From Phenylobacterium zucineum HLK1 (GTDB lineage: Bacteria; Pseudomonadota; Alphaproteobacteria; Caulobacterales; Caulobacteraceae), in contig NC_011144.1 in assembly GCF_000017265.1 (NCBI RefSeq), forward strand, positions 3,884,001-3,948,000: a DNA stretch of 64,000 nt. The letters run 5' to 3'. This document shows positions 1-11,841 of the stretch, in pieces. The notes below the pieces were generated by a model. It was given only the letters and a program-made list of their open reading frames with translations. It had not been told where the DNA came from and ran no database searches. The position numbers were made by a program, and so were the translations under genes. How positions within the stretch are numbered: position 1 is the stretch's first letter; every line of letters starts with the position of its first letter.

Positions 1-1
1 G

Positions 2-115
2 GGGCGCGACCACACCACCGTGCTGCACGCGGTGCGCCGCATCGAGGCCCTGAAGGCCGAGGACGCCGCCATCGCCCGCGACATCGACGTGCTGCTGCGA
101 AAGCTGCGCGGCTGA
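2..115 (+). CDS. dnaA: Chromosomal replication initiator DnaA, C-terminal fragment
   Basis: Only the last 37 codons are inside the window; the gene is cut by the left edge, not broken. The peptide starts GRDHTTVLHAVRRIE, which is the DnaA signature of domain IV, the helix-turn-helix part that contacts DnaA boxes at the origin. A short basic helix follows, ending in LLRKLRG and a TGA stop. DnaA is the AAA+ initiator that melts the origin. A strong hairpin terminator lies 28 bases downstream, so transcription ends before the convergent pnp. A DnaA paralogue is less likely because the full GRDHTTVLHA motif is kept. Confidence 0.93.
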   Translation, partial: GRDHTTVLHAVRRIEALKAEDAAIARDIDVLLRKLRG

Positions 116-142
116 CAAGTTTCCAGGAGAGCGACTGACGAG

Positions 143-170
143 AGGCCCGCCGGCGACGGCGGGCCTTTTC
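143..170 (+). terminator. Rho-independent terminator of dnaA
   Basis: A perfect 10-bp stem (143-152 with 157-166) closes a GCGA tetraloop and is followed by TTTTC. It lies just after the dnaA stop and points rightward. Confidence 0.88.
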
Positions 171-232
171 TCTTGCCGCCACCTCGCCGCGGCGGAGGCG
201 CGAGCCGCCGCGAGGCGGCCACGAACCACACG

Positions 233-263
233 AAAAAGGCGGCCGGATTGCTCCGGCCGCCTT
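233..263 (-). terminator. Rho-independent terminator of pnp
   Basis: Read leftward, a GC-rich stem of at least 10 bp (238-247 with 252-261), extended by A-T pairs, closes a 4-base loop and is followed by a run of five T. It sits 26 bases past the pnp stop, so dnaA and pnp end in back-to-back terminators. Confidence 0.88.
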
Positions 264-288
264 CTCGCATTCCCGAAGGATGGGGCGC

Positions 289-2436
<2,148 letters not shown>

Positions 2437-2555
2437 TTTGGCTTCTTTCTCATCCCGCGGGCGTATTCCCGGCGGGGGCGGACAGGGCGTCGGACTTCCG
2501 AAATCCTCTCCAGGTCAGACAGGCAAGGCGAGGATTTCGTTCGAACCCTCACGTA

Positions 2556-2587
2556 CGAAAAGGGGAAGCCCGACGTTCGGGTCCCCC
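2556..2587 (-). terminator. Terminator-like hairpin between rpsO and pnp
   Basis: Read leftward, the RNA folds as GGGG and CCCGA arms around an ACG loop (2562-2573 with 2577-2586, small internal bulge) and runs into TTTTC. It could end part of the rpsO transcript or act as a processing site; the pnp coding region starts about 120 bases further on. Confidence 0.5.
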
Positions 2588-2640
2588 TGGCCGCCGCTTG
2601 GCCCTCCGGCCTGTCGCGGAGGAGCAGCGGTAAATGTGGC

Positions 2641-2673
2641 GAGGACCCGACGGCGGCTGCCGAACGGGTCCTC
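2641..2673 (-). repeat. Inverted repeat in the rpsO-pnp spacer
   Basis: A perfect 9-bp inverted repeat (2641-2649 with 2665-2673) encloses a 15-base loop that can itself pair (CGGC with GCCG). It begins 11 bases after the rpsO stop. In enteric bacteria this spacer carries an RNase III site that controls pnp; the same role here is inference. Confidence 0.55.
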
Positions 2674-2683
2674 GGTAAACCAA

Positions 2684-2953
2684 CTAGCGACGCAGGCCGA
2701 GCTTCTCGATCAGGTCCTGATAGCGGGCCTGGTCGGCCTTCTTCAGGTGGTCGAGGAGCGACCGGCGCTGGGAGACCAGCTTCAGCAGGCCCCGGCGCGA
2801 GTGATTGTCCTTCTTGTGCGTCTTGAAGTGTTCGGTGAGGTTCGAAATCCGTTCGGAAAGGATCGCCACCTGGACTTCGGCGCTGCCCGTGTCCGCTTCG
2901 CCGCGGGCATGGGTCTTGATGAGTTCAGCCTTGCGTTCGGCCGTGATCGACAT
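2684..2953 (-). CDS. rpsO: 30S ribosomal protein S15
   Basis: 89 residues, exactly the usual S15 length. The protein binds 16S rRNA in the central domain of the small subunit. Recognisable are the N-terminal TAERKAELI, the [14 protein letters not shown] helix, the [11 protein letters not shown] rRNA-binding turn and the [10 protein letters not shown] end. It lies 18 bases downstream of truB and upstream of pnp, the standard truB-rpsO-pnp order. Two hairpins in the following spacer suggest that its transcript is partly ended or processed before pnp. Confidence 0.98.
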   Translation of the reverse strand: MSITAERKAELIKTHARGEADTGSAEVQVAILSERISNLTEHFKTHKKDNHSRRGLLKLVSQRRSLLDHLKKADQARYQDLIEKLGLRR

Positions 2954-2971
2954 CGGGTTTCTCCGCTCTCG

Positions 2972-3901
2972 TCAAAGGTTGAAGACGCGCGAAGGTTCGA
3001 GCCGGCCCGCACGCATCTCGCAGAGAGCGACCAACGATCCGCCCGCCATCGCCGAAACGGTGCGCGAGCCCGGCTTGAGCCCGGCCTTCACGGTTTCGAC
3101 CTGTCGGGGAACGAGAACGATCGACCGTCCCTGCTTCAATCGGAAGGCGTCTTCGTCGGTCACGGCCAGCGCCGGGATGTCGTCCAGCGCGGTCTCGACC
3201 GGAAGCAGGGCCTCCGATTGGCGGGCCTTATGCCCTAAATCCTCAAGGATATCCAGCGTGACGGCGTTCGCCTCGGTAAACGAGCCCACCCGCGTCCGGC
3301 GAAGCTCGCTCACGTGGCCGCAGGCGCCCAGCGCTTCGGCCAGGTCGCGGACGATCGCCCGCACGTAGGTGCCCTTGCCGCATTCCACCTCGAGGGTGAC
3401 GTGATCGGCGTCCACGGCGTCGGCGATCCGGGCCGCGTGGATGACCACCGTCCGCGGCTCCAGCTCCACCGTCTCGCCCGCGCGGGCGAGGTCGTAGGCG
3501 CGCTCGCCGTCCACCTTGATCGCCGAATAGGCCGGCGGGACCTGCTGGATCTCGCCCACGAACCGCGGCAGCACCGCCTCCACCTGGGCCAGCGTCGGGC
3601 GCACGTCCGACGAGGCCAGGGTCTCGCCCTCCCGATCGTAGGTCGCGGTGGTCCGGCCCCAGGCGATGGTGAAGCGGTAGGCCTTGTCGGCGTCCATCAG
3701 GAACGGGACGGTCTTGGTCGCCTCGCCCAGGGCGATCGGCAGGACGCCGGTGGCCAGGGGGTCCAGCGTGCCGGCGTGGCCCGCCTTCTGGGCGTCGAAG
3801 ATCCGCCGCACGCGGCTCACCGCCTGGGTCGAGCCCAGGTCGTAGGGCTTGTCGAGGTTGATCCAGCCCGAGACGGCCTGGCCGCGCTTGCGACGCGCCA
3901 T
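2972..3901 (-). CDS. truB: tRNA pseudouridine-55 synthase TruB
   Basis: 309 residues. It isomerises U55 in the T-loop of tRNAs to pseudouridine. The catalytic motif [14 protein letters not shown] is present, with the nucleophilic aspartate at residue 47, along with the KAYRF and [12 protein letters not shown] motifs of the family. A small C-terminal PUA-like part follows. The start ATG shares one base with the rbfA stop (TGATG), showing translational coupling within a rbfA-truB-rpsO operon. Confidence 0.97.
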   Translation of the reverse strand: MARRKRGQAVSGWINLDKPYDLGSTQAVSRVRRIFDAQKAGHAGTLDPLATGVLPIALGEATKTVPFLMDADKAYRFTIAWGRTTATYDREGETLASSDVRPTLAQVEAVLPRFVGEIQQVPPAYSAIKVDGERAYDLARAGETVELEPRTVVIHAARIADAVDADHVTLEVECGKGTYVRAIVRDLAEALGACGHVSELRRTRVGSFTEANAVTLDILEDLGHKARQSEALLPVETALDDIPALAVTDEDAFRLKQGRSIVLVPRQVETVKAGLKPGSRTVSAMAGGSLVALCEMRAGRLEPSRVFNL

Positions 3902-4338
3902 CAGTCCTCGTCCTTCCAGCTGTCCGACGGCGGCTGCGGCGTCAGGTCCTGGCGCACCTTGGGATCGTCGAACAGTTTCGCCATGCGGGCGGCCTCGTTG
4001 AAGCTCTCGTCGTGCAGGAACTTCAGCTCGGGCGTGAAGCGCAGCTCGATGGCGCGGCCGAGATGGCCCCGGAGGAACCGAGCGTGCCGGTTCAGCGCCT
4101 GCACGACCTCGTCCGCATGCTCGCCGCCCAGGGGCTCGACGAACACCGTCGCGTGCCGCAGATCGGGGCTGACCCGCACCTCGGTGACCGTGACCGAGAC
4201 GCCGGCCAGGACAGGATCGTTGATCTCTTCCTCGCGGAAGATCTCGACCAGGGCGTGGCGCACCAGCTCGCCCGCGCGGAGCTGGCGCTGGGACGGGCCT
4301 TGCGGCGGGCGCCGGCCGTGTGAGGAGGGGCGTTTCAT
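3901..4338 (-). CDS. rbfA: 30S ribosome-binding factor A
   Basis: 145 residues with a KH-type fold typical of RbfA. The protein binds the maturing small subunit near helix 1 of 16S rRNA and is needed for late assembly and cold adaptation. Family landmarks include [34 protein letters not shown] and the ATVFVEPLG strand. It overlaps truB by one base. Unlike the common order infB-rbfA-truB, three unrelated genes lie between it and infB, so it probably has its own promoter in the roughly 100 bases upstream. Confidence 0.95.
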   Translation of the reverse strand: MKRPSSHGRRPPQGPSQRQLRAGELVRHALVEIFREEEINDPVLAGVSVTVTEVRVSPDLRHATVFVEPLGGEHADEVVQALNRHARFLRGHLGRAIELRFTPELKFLHDESFNEAARMAKLFDDPKVRQDLTPQPPSDSWKDED

Positions 4339-4440
4339 GGTCTCGAACCTTTCGGCCTGAGGCGCGGGTCGGACGCGCCCGTCAGGGAAGGGCGGGCTTC
4401 TAGTGAGGTCGACCCGCGAAGTCCAGAGTTCAGGGGGGGG

Positions 4441-5229
4441 TCAGGCCGCACCCGTGCGCTCCCGGAAGAACGCAATCACCCGCTGTTCGGCCGCCTTGGT
4501 CGGGCCGTCCTCCTTCAGGTTGATGGTCAGCACCGAGTGCGGATGCTTCAGCCCGCCGGGCCGGGCGTCGGCAGGATCGATCTCGATCGCCTCGAAGGCC
4601 TCGCCCAACTCGCGCCGATAGGTCTCGAACCGCGCGTCCGGCACGAAAGGGTCTCCCGTGAAGCGCAGGCCCAGAACCTTCAGGCCCTCCTCGGCGTGCC
4701 GCCGGCGCGCGCAGGCGACCCCGGCCGGGGCCGCATCGATCCCGGCGGCGTTGCGCCTTCCGAGCGGCAGCGAGGGCTGGGACAGCACCGGGGCCACGAC
4801 CGCGGGCTCCGTCACCATCGCCAGGGCGAAGCCGCCCGTGAAGCACATGCCCACCGCGCCGACGCCCCTGCCGCCGCAGTCGGCATGGGCCTGCCGGGCC
4901 AGGGCCCGCAGCCAGTCCACGATCGGGCTGGAGCGCCCCGCCCGCCAGGCGTTGAACTCGAAGCGGACGCACAGGCCGCCCAGCATCGTCAGCGCGCCCG
5001 CGGGATGGGTCGCGGGCCGGCCCGGCGCGCCGAACAGCACCGGGCAGTAGACGCTCATCCCCGCCTCGGCCACGCGGTCTGCGAAACGGATGACGTCAGG
5101 GTGCAGGCCCGGCATCTCGTGGATGACGATCACCGCCGGGCCCGAGCCGCGGCGGTAGACGTCCCGCACCCAGCGGCCGTCCCCGAAGCTGAACCGGTCG
5201 TAGTCCGACAGCGCGGCCGCGTATGCCAT
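4441..5229 (-). CDS. Dienelactone hydrolase family protein
   Basis: 262 residues from the ATG at 5229, chosen because GGGGAGG lies just ahead of it; an in-frame extension of 12 codons has no such site. It is an alpha/beta hydrolase of the dienelactone hydrolase type. The nucleophile is Cys129 in GMCFTGG rather than serine, as in true dienelactone hydrolases. HEMPGL near residue 37 supplies the family glutamate, and the acid and base are probably in GDPFVPDARF and the C-terminal KHPHSVL. The substrate is unknown; no aromatic-degradation genes are nearby. It is an insertion relative to the usual infB-rbfA neighbourhood. Confidence 0.85.
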   Translation of the reverse strand: MAYAAALSDYDRFSFGDGRWVRDVYRRGSGPAVIVIHEMPGLHPDVIRFADRVAEAGMSVYCPVLFGAPGRPATHPAGALTMLGGLCVRFEFNAWRAGRSSPIVDWLRALARQAHADCGGRGVGAVGMCFTGGFALAMVTEPAVVAPVLSQPSLPLGRRNAAGIDAAPAGVACARRRHAEEGLKVLGLRFTGDPFVPDARFETYRRELGEAFEAIEIDPADARPGGLKHPHSVLTINLKEDGPTKAAEQRVIAFFRERTGAA

Positions 5230-5264
5230 GGAAGCCCTCCCCCGTTGCGGAGAGCCTAGCCCCA

Positions 5265-5765
5265 TCAGCCCTTCAGGCGCAGCTCCTTGATGTCGCCCTC
5301 GAACCCCGAGAGCCGCCAGCGGTCGTCGGGGCCCTTGGTGAAGATCAGCAGGCAGGGGCCGTCCTGCTTGCGGGTGGCGCAGATCCGCCCGTCCGGCAGG
5401 GGCTTCAGGGCCTGGGAGATGGCCAGAGGGCCGGGGATCTTCGTCTCGCGCGTGTAGCCGTAGTACTCGGCGACGCCCCGGAAGACGCTGGGCTGCACCA
5501 GCGTCTCGCCGGCGAGGTCGGCCAGGGCGGGGGCCAGGATGGCCGCCAGGCCGCCGAGGCGCTCGTCCTTGCGCCCTTCCGCCACCAGCCGGGCCTCGAT
5601 CTCCTGCTTGAGGGCGGCGCGGTCCACGTGGGCGTCGAAGGCGGCCTGGTCGTCGTCGCGGATGGCGATCAGCAGGGCGTGGACGTCGTTCGCCGCGTCC
5701 AGCTTGCGCACCGAGGCGCAGGCGGTGAGCGCCAGGGCGATCAGGCTCAGAATGACGATGCGCAT
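5265..5765 (-). CDS. DUF2939-like lipoprotein of unknown function
   Basis: 166 residues from the ATG at 5765. The first 16 residues form a lipoprotein signal peptide ending in LTAC (Cys16), so the mature protein is probably anchored in the envelope. The rest resembles the DUF2939 family: an opening segment with LLIAIRDDDQAAFDAHVDRAALK, a middle part on stability or processing, and a C-terminal beta part (GPDDRWRLSGFEGDIKEL). Function is not known for the family. It lies 35 bases upstream of the dienelactone hydrolase gene on the same strand and may be cotranscribed with it. Confidence 0.75.
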   Translation of the reverse strand: MRIVILSLIALALTACASVRKLDAANDVHALLIAIRDDDQAAFDAHVDRAALKQEIEARLVAEGRKDERLGGLAAILAPALADLAGETLVQPSVFRGVAEYYGYTRETKIPGPLAISQALKPLPDGRICATRKQDGPCLLIFTKGPDDRWRLSGFEGDIKELRLKG

Positions 5766-5825
5766 GGGACCTCCGTCGCCGCTTCCCCTGACATAACGCA
5801 CGCGGGCTGGCTACAAGGCCAGGGC

Positions 5826-6326
5826 ATGGCTGAACCGATCCTGACCACCGAGCGCCTCGTCTTCCGCCCGTTCGCGGCGGACGACTTCGGCCTGCTCGCC
5901 CGCCTGCATCAGGACGCCCAGGTGGGCCGCTACTTCGGCGGCGTCTGGAGCGACGCGCAGGTGGCCGAGACGCTGGCGCGGTTCGTCGCCGAACAGGCGG
6001 CCCGGGGCCATTCGAAGTGGGCGGTCTTCACGCGGGACGGCGCCTTCGCCGGACGGGCCGGCGTGAGCTTCTGGCCCCCGACGGGCGAGCTGGAGCTGGG
6101 CTACGCGCTCCTGCCCGCGTTCTGGGGCGGGGGCCTGGCCACCGAGGCGGCGCGGGCGGTCGCCGCCTGGACGTTCGCCAACACCGCAGCCACCCATGTC
6201 ATCGGCTTCACCGACCTCGCGAACCGGGGCTCCCAGCGGGTGCTGGAGAAGATCGGCATGGTCCGTCAGCCGGACGCCGACCTCGGCAAGGGCCTGAGCG
6301 CGGTCTACCGCCTGGAGCGCCCCTAG
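5826..6326 (+). CDS. GNAT family N-acetyltransferase (RimJ/RimL type)
   Basis: 166 residues. The opening ILTTERLVFRPFAADDF is typical of the RimJ/RimL branch, which acetylates N-termini or small substrates using acetyl-CoA. The acetyl-CoA binding motif A appears as YALLPAFWGGGLATEAARAV, and NRGSQRVLEKIGM is the usual C-terminal helix-strand. The ATG at 5826 lies 60 bases from the divergent lipoprotein start, so the two share a promoter region. It is the only rightward gene between dnaA and ppa. The substrate cannot be told from sequence. Confidence 0.88.
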   Translation: MAEPILTTERLVFRPFAADDFGLLARLHQDAQVGRYFGGVWSDAQVAETLARFVAEQAARGHSKWAVFTRDGAFAGRAGVSFWPPTGELELGYALLPAFWGGGLATEAARAVAAWTFANTAATHVIGFTDLANRGSQRVLEKIGMVRQPDADLGKGLSAVYRLERP

Positions 6327-6345
6327 ACCGAAAAACGCCTGAAAT

Positions 6346-6375
6346 GAAAAACCCCGGAGGAGACCTCCGGGGCTT
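6346..6375 (-). terminator. Rho-independent terminator of infB
   Basis: A perfect 9-bp stem (6352-6360 with 6364-6372) with a 3-base loop is flanked by A and T runs. Read leftward it ends in TTTTTC, 23 bases past the infB stop. Being nearly symmetric, it may also end the rightward GNAT gene. Confidence 0.88.
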
Positions 6376-6397
6376 CACATCGTCATAGAGCTCAGGG

Positions 6398-9382
6398 CTA
6401 CAGCGACCGCTTGACCTCTTCGAGGTTGAAGCACTCGATGACGTCGCCGGCCTTGATGTCCTGGAAGCCTTCGAAGGCCATGCCGCACTCCTGTCCGGCC
6501 TGCACCTCGTTGACCTCGTCCTTGAAGCGCTTGAGCGTCTTGAGCACGCCCAGCTCCAGGATGACCACGTCCTCGCGCACGATCCGCACCCGCGCGCCCT
6601 TGCGGACGACGCCTTCGGTGACGCGGCAGCCGGCGACGCGGCCGACCTTCGTGATGTCGAAGGCCTGCAGCACCTCGGCGTTGCCCAGGAAGGTTTCGCG
6701 CTGGATCGGCGCCAGCATGCCCGAGAGCACGCCTTTGATGTCGTCGATCAGGTCGTAGATGATCGCGTAGTAGCGGATCTCGACGCCTTCGCGTTCAGCC
6801 AGGTCGCGAGCCTGCTTCGAGGCGCGGACGTTGAAGCCCAGAATCGGGGCTCCGGCGCCCTTGGCCAGCAGCACGTCGCTCTCGTTGATCGCGCCGGCGC
6901 CCGACAGGATGATCCGCGCGCGGACCTCGTCGGTGGCCAGCTTGTCCAGCGAGCCCACGATGGCTTCGGCCGAGCCCTGCACGTCGGCCTTGATGATGAC
7001 CGGCAGCTCCGAGACCTTCTTGTCCGCGAGCTTGGCCATCATGTCGGCCAGCGAAGCAGAGGCGACCGGCGCGCCGGCCTTCTCGCGCTTCACGCGCTGG
7101 CGGTATTCCGTCAGCTCGCGGGCGCGGGCCTCGTTCTCGACCACGGCGAAAGGCTCGCCCGGATCGGGCGTGCCGTCGAGGCCGAGGATCTCCACCGGAG
7201 TGGACGGCGTCGCCTCCTGAAGCTGCTCGCCGCGCTCGTTCAGCAGGGCGCGCACGCGGCCCCAGCTCGAGCCGGCCACGACGATGTCGCCGCGCTTCAG
7301 CGTGCCGCGCTTGACCAGCACGGTCGCCACGGCGCCGCGGCCCTTGTCGAGCTTGGCCTCGATGACCGAGCCGTCCGCGGTGCGGTCGGGGTTGGCCTTC
7401 AGGTCCAGGACCTCGGCCTGCAGCAGGATGTTCTCGATCAGGTCGTCGAGGCCCATCTTCTGGGTCGCCGAGACCTCGACCGCCTGGGTCTCGCCGCCCA
7501 GGCTTTCGACCACGATCTCGTGCTGCAGCAGCTCGTTGATCACCCGGGTCGGGTCAGCGTCGGGCTTGTCGATCTTGTTGATCGCCACGATGATCGGGGC
7601 GCCGGCCGCCTTGGCGTGCTGGATCGCCTCCACCGTCTGCGGCATCACGCCGTCATCCGCCGCCACCACCAGGATGACGATGTCGGTGACGTTGGCGCCG
7701 CGCATCCGCATGGCCGAGAAGGCCGCGTGGCCGGGCGTGTCCAGGAAGGTCACGCGCTGGCCGTCGGCCAGACGCACCTGGTAGGCGCCGATGTGCTGGG
7801 TGATGCCGCCGTGCTCGCCCGACACGACGTCGGTGGAGCGCAGGGCGTCCAGCAGGCTGGTCTTGCCGTGGTCGACGTGGCCCATCACGGCCACGACCGG
7901 CGGACGCGGCAGCAGGTGATCGTCAACGTCCTCGGCGCCGATGAAGCCCTCTTCGACGTCGGCCTCGGACACGCGCTTGACGGTGTGGCCGAACTCGGTG
8001 GCCACCAGCTCGGCGGTGTCGTTGTCGATGACGTCGTTGATCTTCAGCATCACGCCCTGACGCATCAGGAACTTGATGACCTCGACGCCGCGGGTCGCCA
8101 TCCGGTTGGCGAGCTCGCCCACGGTGATGACGTCGGGGATGACCACCTCGCGGGCCACGCGGGCCTGCTCCTGGGCGCCGCCCTTGCGCTTCTCGCGTTC
8201 GCGCTCGCGGGCGCGGCGGACCGAAGCCAGCGACCGCATCCGCTCGGCGCCGTCGGCGTCCCCCGCCACGGCCTGGATCGTCAGCCGGCCTTCGCGGCGG
8301 TTCGGCGCGCCCTTGGCGCGGCTGATCGCCTTGCCGGGATCGCGGCGGCGGTCGTCCTCGTCCGGCCGGCGGTCGACGCCCATGCCGGGGCGCGGCGCCT
8401 GGCGGGCGGCGCGCTGGATCTCGGGGGTCGCCGGCGGGGCGGCCGCGCCAATGCGCGGGCCGCCGGGACCGCGGGGCCCGCCGGGGCCGCGAGGACCACC
8501 GGGCGCGGGACGCGGAGCCAGGGCCGAATAGCGGACGGTGCCGCCGCCCTCGGGCCGGGCGCCCTGGGGACGATCGTCGCGGCGCGGGCCGCGGTCGTCG
8601 TCACGGCGCGGCGGACGCGGACCGCGGTCGTCGTCGCGGCGCGGCGCGCGCTGGTTGAAGGTCGAGGTGTCGAAGCGGTTGCTCGGACGCTCGGGACGAT
8701 AGGTCGTCGTGCTGGGCCGGTCGTCGCGCCGATCGGGCGACGGCTGGTAGGTGCGGGTCTGGCCGGCGCCGGCCTGGCGGGGCGGGGCCTCGGCGGCCGG
8801 GCGCGCAGCCTGCGGCGCAGGCGCGGACGGCGGGACCGGCCGGGGCGAAGGGGCCGGCTTGGGCGCGGGCGCCGCCTCGGCGGCCGGCGCAGCCGGAGCC
8901 GCGGCGGCGGGCGGAGCGGCAGGTGCAGGCGGCGGCGCAGCGGGAGGCTCGGCGGCCGCCTGGGCCGCCTTCTGCTGGGCCGCGCGGGCGGCTTCGGCCT
9001 CGGCGCGGGCCCGCTCCTCGCGGGCGCGGCGGTCGGCCTCCTGCTGGCGGGCGAGCTCGATCGCCCGCTGGCGGGCGGCGCGCTCCTCGGCCGACAGGCC
9101 GTCGCCGGCGCCCTGCGGGGCGCGCGGCGCCTGGGCGGGCCCGGCCGGCTTCTGCGGCTCGAACACGCGGCGCTCGGCGGCGGACGGCGCGGCGAGGTTC
9201 CCGCCCGCCGGCGCATGGGTGCGGGCGCGCTTGGTCTCGACGACCACCGTCTTCGTCCGGCCGTGGCTGAAGCTCTGCTTCACCGTGCCCGAGCTGACCG
9301 AACCCGCGGCTCGCGGCTTCAGGGTCAGGGGCTGACGTCCGCCCGGGGCGGAGTTGCGGCCGTTGTTGTTCTCGTCGCTCAT
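6398..9382 (-). CDS. infB: Translation initiation factor IF-2
   Basis: 994 residues, at the long end for IF-2. This GTPase brings fMet-tRNA to the 30S subunit and promotes subunit joining. The G1 motif GHVDHGKTS is near residue 499, followed by G3 DTPGHAAF and G4 NKID, then the beta-barrel, domain III and the C-terminal fMet-tRNA-binding domain. The first 490 residues are mostly low complexity: an Ala/Pro-rich block with a charged coiled coil ([19 protein letters not shown]), then an Arg/Asp-rich stretch with repeated RRDDDRGPR units. It is downstream of ylxR in the rimP-nusA-ylxR-infB operon and ends in a clear terminator. Confidence 0.98.
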   Translation of the reverse strand: MSDENNNGRNSAPGGRQPLTLKPRAAGSVSSGTVKQSFSHGRTKTVVVETKRARTHAPAGGNLAAPSAAERRVFEPQKPAGPAQAPRAPQGAGDGLSAEERAARQRAIELARQQEADRRAREERARAEAEAARAAQQKAAQAAAEPPAAPPPAPAAPPAAAAPAAPAAEAAPAPKPAPSPRPVPPSAPAPQAARPAAEAPPRQAGAGQTRTYQPSPDRRDDRPSTTTYRPERPSNRFDTSTFNQRAPRRDDDRGPRPPRRDDDRGPRRDDRPQGARPEGGGTVRYSALAPRPAPGGPRGPGGPRGPGGPRIGAAAPPATPEIQRAARQAPRPGMGVDRRPDEDDRRRDPGKAISRAKGAPNRREGRLTIQAVAGDADGAERMRSLASVRRAREREREKRKGGAQEQARVAREVVIPDVITVGELANRMATRGVEVIKFLMRQGVMLKINDVIDNDTAELVATEFGHTVKRVSEADVEEGFIGAEDVDDHLLPRPPVVAVMGHVDHGKTSLLDALRSTDVVSGEHGGITQHIGAYQVRLADGQRVTFLDTPGHAAFSAMRMRGANVTDIVILVVAADDGVMPQTVEAIQHAKAAGAPIIVAINKIDKPDADPTRVINELLQHEIVVESLGGETQAVEVSATQKMGLDDLIENILLQAEVLDLKANPDRTADGSVIEAKLDKGRGAVATVLVKRGTLKRGDIVVAGSSWGRVRALLNERGEQLQEATPSTPVEILGLDGTPDPGEPFAVVENEARARELTEYRQRVKREKAGAPVASASLADMMAKLADKKVSELPVIIKADVQGSAEAIVGSLDKLATDEVRARIILSGAGAINESDVLLAKGAGAPILGFNVRASKQARDLAEREGVEIRYYAIIYDLIDDIKGVLSGMLAPIQRETFLGNAEVLQAFDITKVGRVAGCRVTEGVVRKGARVRIVREDVVILELGVLKTLKRFKDEVNEVQAGQECGMAFEGFQDIKAGDVIECFNLEEVKRSL

Positions 9383-9454
9383 GCGCTCGCTTTACTCACC
9401 GGCCGGGCGGATCCCGGCCCATCTTTCTCAAACGGTTCGAGGGCGGGACCCCTC

Positions 9455-10120
9455 TTAAGGCTCCCGCCTAGCCTCGATAGGCTCCTCGCGCCAATCCTCA
9501 GGAAGGAGCGGACTGAACCCCTCGAAACGCCGGACATCCCAGGTCCAGCGCTCGGCGGCTCGCCCCGCAAGGAAGGCGGTGTGTATCACATTCTCGCCGC
9601 CCAAGGCCAAATTCAATTCCTCGGCGGCGAAGACGCCGAACAGCCCCGGTGGCCTCGGCTGCTTCCGGACGAGCGCCAGGAGCTTGCGCCGGCCGTCCGC
9701 AGCGCCGTCGCGCGCTTCGATCAGCCAGGCGGCCTTGCCCGATGCGATTGTGGCGGAAACCTTTTCGAACCCCGAGGTAAGGTCGCCGGCGCGCCGCGCA
9801 AGGCCCAGGGCCGACAAAAGCCTGGCCCGCAACAGCTTTTCCACCCGATCGGCGAGGTCGGGCGGCGCCTGGACCTTGGCCTTGGCGGCGCGGGCGAACA
9901 GGCCCTTCCTCGCCGCCGTCTCCACCGACGCGCGGTCGGCGGCGACCCACAGGCCCCGTCCGGGCAGCTTGCGGGCCAGGTCGGGAACGACCTGCCCGTC
10001 GGGGCCGACCACGAAGCGGATCAGCCGCGCTTCCTCCATGACCTCGCCCGAGACGATGTCGCGCCGCTGGCGCGAGGCCTCGGCGTGGGTGGAAGGAGCC
10101 TTAGCGGCGGATTTCTCCAT
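9455..10120 (-). CDS. ylxR: YlxR (DUF448) - L7Ae-like RNA-binding protein
   Basis: 221 residues. The N-terminal part matches YlxR/DUF448 (LIRFVVGPDGQVVPDLARKLPGRGLWV), a small RNA-binding or nucleoid-associated fold coded between nusA and infB in many bacteria. From about residue 95 a second domain resembles the L7Ae/YlxQ fold (LLSALGLARRAGDLTSGFEKV); in Firmicutes these two are separate genes, while fusion is common in alphaproteobacteria. The YlxR motif usually has Cys near its start; here it reads RRDIVSGEV without it. It is 21 bases downstream of nusA. Confidence 0.88.
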   Translation of the reverse strand: MEKSAAKAPSTHAEASRQRRDIVSGEVMEEARLIRFVVGPDGQVVPDLARKLPGRGLWVAADRASVETAARKGLFARAAKAKVQAPPDLADRVEKLLRARLLSALGLARRAGDLTSGFEKVSATIASGKAAWLIEARDGAADGRRKLLALVRKQPRPPGLFGVFAAEELNLALGGENVIHTAFLAGRAAERWTWDVRRFEGFSPLLPEDWREEPIEARREP

Positions 10121-10141
10121 GGTCGGACACCTCTCCGACCC

Positions 10142-11827
10142 TTAGGCGTCGCGGGCTTCGCCGGCCATCTCGGCCTCGGCGAAGTCTTCGTCGGTCGGCT
10201 CCTCGGCCTCGGGCTCTTCCGGCGCCTCGACCCAGCCCATGACGATCCGGGCGCGCATGATCAGCAGCTCGGCGTCCTGGGCGTCCAGGCCGAAGGTCTC
10301 GAGGATGCCCGGCTCGCGAACCCGTTCGCCGTTCTTGGTCTCGAACCAGCCGCGCAGGTCGTCGGGCACCAGGCCCGCCAGATCCTCGACGGTCTTGATC
10401 CCGCCCTCGCCCAGCGCCACCGCCATCGGCAGGGTGATCCCCTCGATGTCCAGCAGGCCGTCCTCGACGCCCAGTTCGCGGCGCTTGGCGTCGTACTCGG
10501 CGGCTTCCTTCTCCAGATACTCGCGGGCGCGGGTCTGGATCTCTTCGGCGGTGTCCTCGTCGAAGCCCTCGATCGCCGAGATCTCGGACGGATCGACGTA
10601 GCCCACGTCCTCGACGGTGGCGAAGCCCTCGGTGACCAGCAGCTGGGCGATGACCTCGTCCACGTCCAGGGCCTCCTGGAACAGGGCCGTGCGCTCGGTG
10701 AACTCGCGCTGACGGCGCTCGCTCTCCTGGCTCTCGGTCATGATGTCGATCTGCCAGCCGGTCAGCTGGCTGGCGAGGCGCACGTTCTGGCCGCGCCGGC
10801 CGATCGCCAGCGAGAGCTGCTCGTCGGGCACCACGACCTCGACGCGCTCGTCCTCCTCGTCCATCACCACCTTGGAGACTTCCGCCGGGGCCAGGGCGTT
10901 GACGATGAAGGTGGCGTCGTCCTGGCTCCACTGGATGATGTCGATCTTCTCGCCCTGCAGCTCGGCCACGACCGCCTGGACGCGGCTGCCGCGCATGCCG
11001 ACGCAGGCGCCGACGGGATCGATGGAGCTGTCGTTCGACACCACCGCCATCTTGGCGCGCGAGCCCGGGTCGCGGGCCACGGCGCGGATCTCAATGACGC
11101 CGTCGTAGACCTCGGGCACTTCCTGGGCGAACAGCTTGGCCATGAAGCCGCCGTGCGCGCGCGACAGCAGGATCTGCGGGCCCTTGGTCTCGCGGCGGAC
11201 GTCGTAGATGTAGCAGCGGATCCGGTCGCCGATGTTGAAGTTCTCGCGCGGAATCGACTGGTCGCGGCGCATGATGCCCTCGCCGCGGCCGAGATCCACG
11301 ACCACATTGCCGTACTCGACGCGCTTGACGGTGCCGTTGACGATCTCGCCGACCCGGTCCTTGTACTCCTCGTACTGGCGCTCGCGCTCGGCGTCGCGGA
11401 CCTTGCCCATCACCACCTGGCGGGCCATCTGGGTCTGGACGCGGCCGAACTCGAACGGCGGCAGCAGCTCCTCGTAGACCTTGCCGACCTCGGCGTCCTT
11501 GTCGCGGCGCTTGGCCTCGGCCAGGCGGATGATCCCCGGCGGCTCCTCGATGGGCAGCTCCTCGCCGGTCTCGGGGTCGACCCCGCCGCCGAAGGTGGCG
11601 TCGTCGGCCACCACCGTGACCACGCGCTTGATGGTGGTCTCGCCGGTCTTGGGGTCGATGTGCACGCGGATGTCGTGCTCGGCGCCGTAGCGGGCGCGGG
11701 CGCCCTTCTGGATCGCCTCTTCGATCGCCTCGATGACGATCTCCTTGTCGATCGCCTTTTCGCGGGCCACGGCCTCGGCGATCTGCAGGAGTTCAAGCCG
11801 GTTGGCGGATATGCCGGTCAGGCTCAT
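10142..11827 (-). CDS. nusA: Transcription termination/antitermination factor NusA
   Basis: 561 residues. It binds RNA polymerase and the nascent RNA, promoting pausing, termination and rRNA antitermination. The N-terminal polymerase-binding domain spans about residues 1-130, then S1 ([21 protein letters not shown]), KH1 ([18 protein letters not shown]), KH2 ([20 protein letters not shown]), and a long acidic C-terminal region with two helix-hairpin-helix-like repeats ([16 protein letters not shown] and the [13 protein letters not shown] region). Proteobacterial NusA often has these C-terminal repeats. It follows rimP by 14 bases. Confidence 0.97.
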   Translation of the reverse strand: MSLTGISANRLELLQIAEAVAREKAIDKEIVIEAIEEAIQKGARARYGAEHDIRVHIDPKTGETTIKRVVTVVADDATFGGGVDPETGEELPIEEPPGIIRLAEAKRRDKDAEVGKVYEELLPPFEFGRVQTQMARQVVMGKVRDAERERQYEEYKDRVGEIVNGTVKRVEYGNVVVDLGRGEGIMRRDQSIPRENFNIGDRIRCYIYDVRRETKGPQILLSRAHGGFMAKLFAQEVPEVYDGVIEIRAVARDPGSRAKMAVVSNDSSIDPVGACVGMRGSRVQAVVAELQGEKIDIIQWSQDDATFIVNALAPAEVSKVVMDEEDERVEVVVPDEQLSLAIGRRGQNVRLASQLTGWQIDIMTESQESERRQREFTERTALFQEALDVDEVIAQLLVTEGFATVEDVGYVDPSEISAIEGFDEDTAEEIQTRAREYLEKEAAEYDAKRRELGVEDGLLDIEGITLPMAVALGEGGIKTVEDLAGLVPDDLRGWFETKNGERVREPGILETFGLDAQDAELLIMRARIVMGWVEAPEEPEAEEPTDEDFAEAEMAGEARDA

Positions 11828-11841
11828 GGGGGTCCGTCCCT

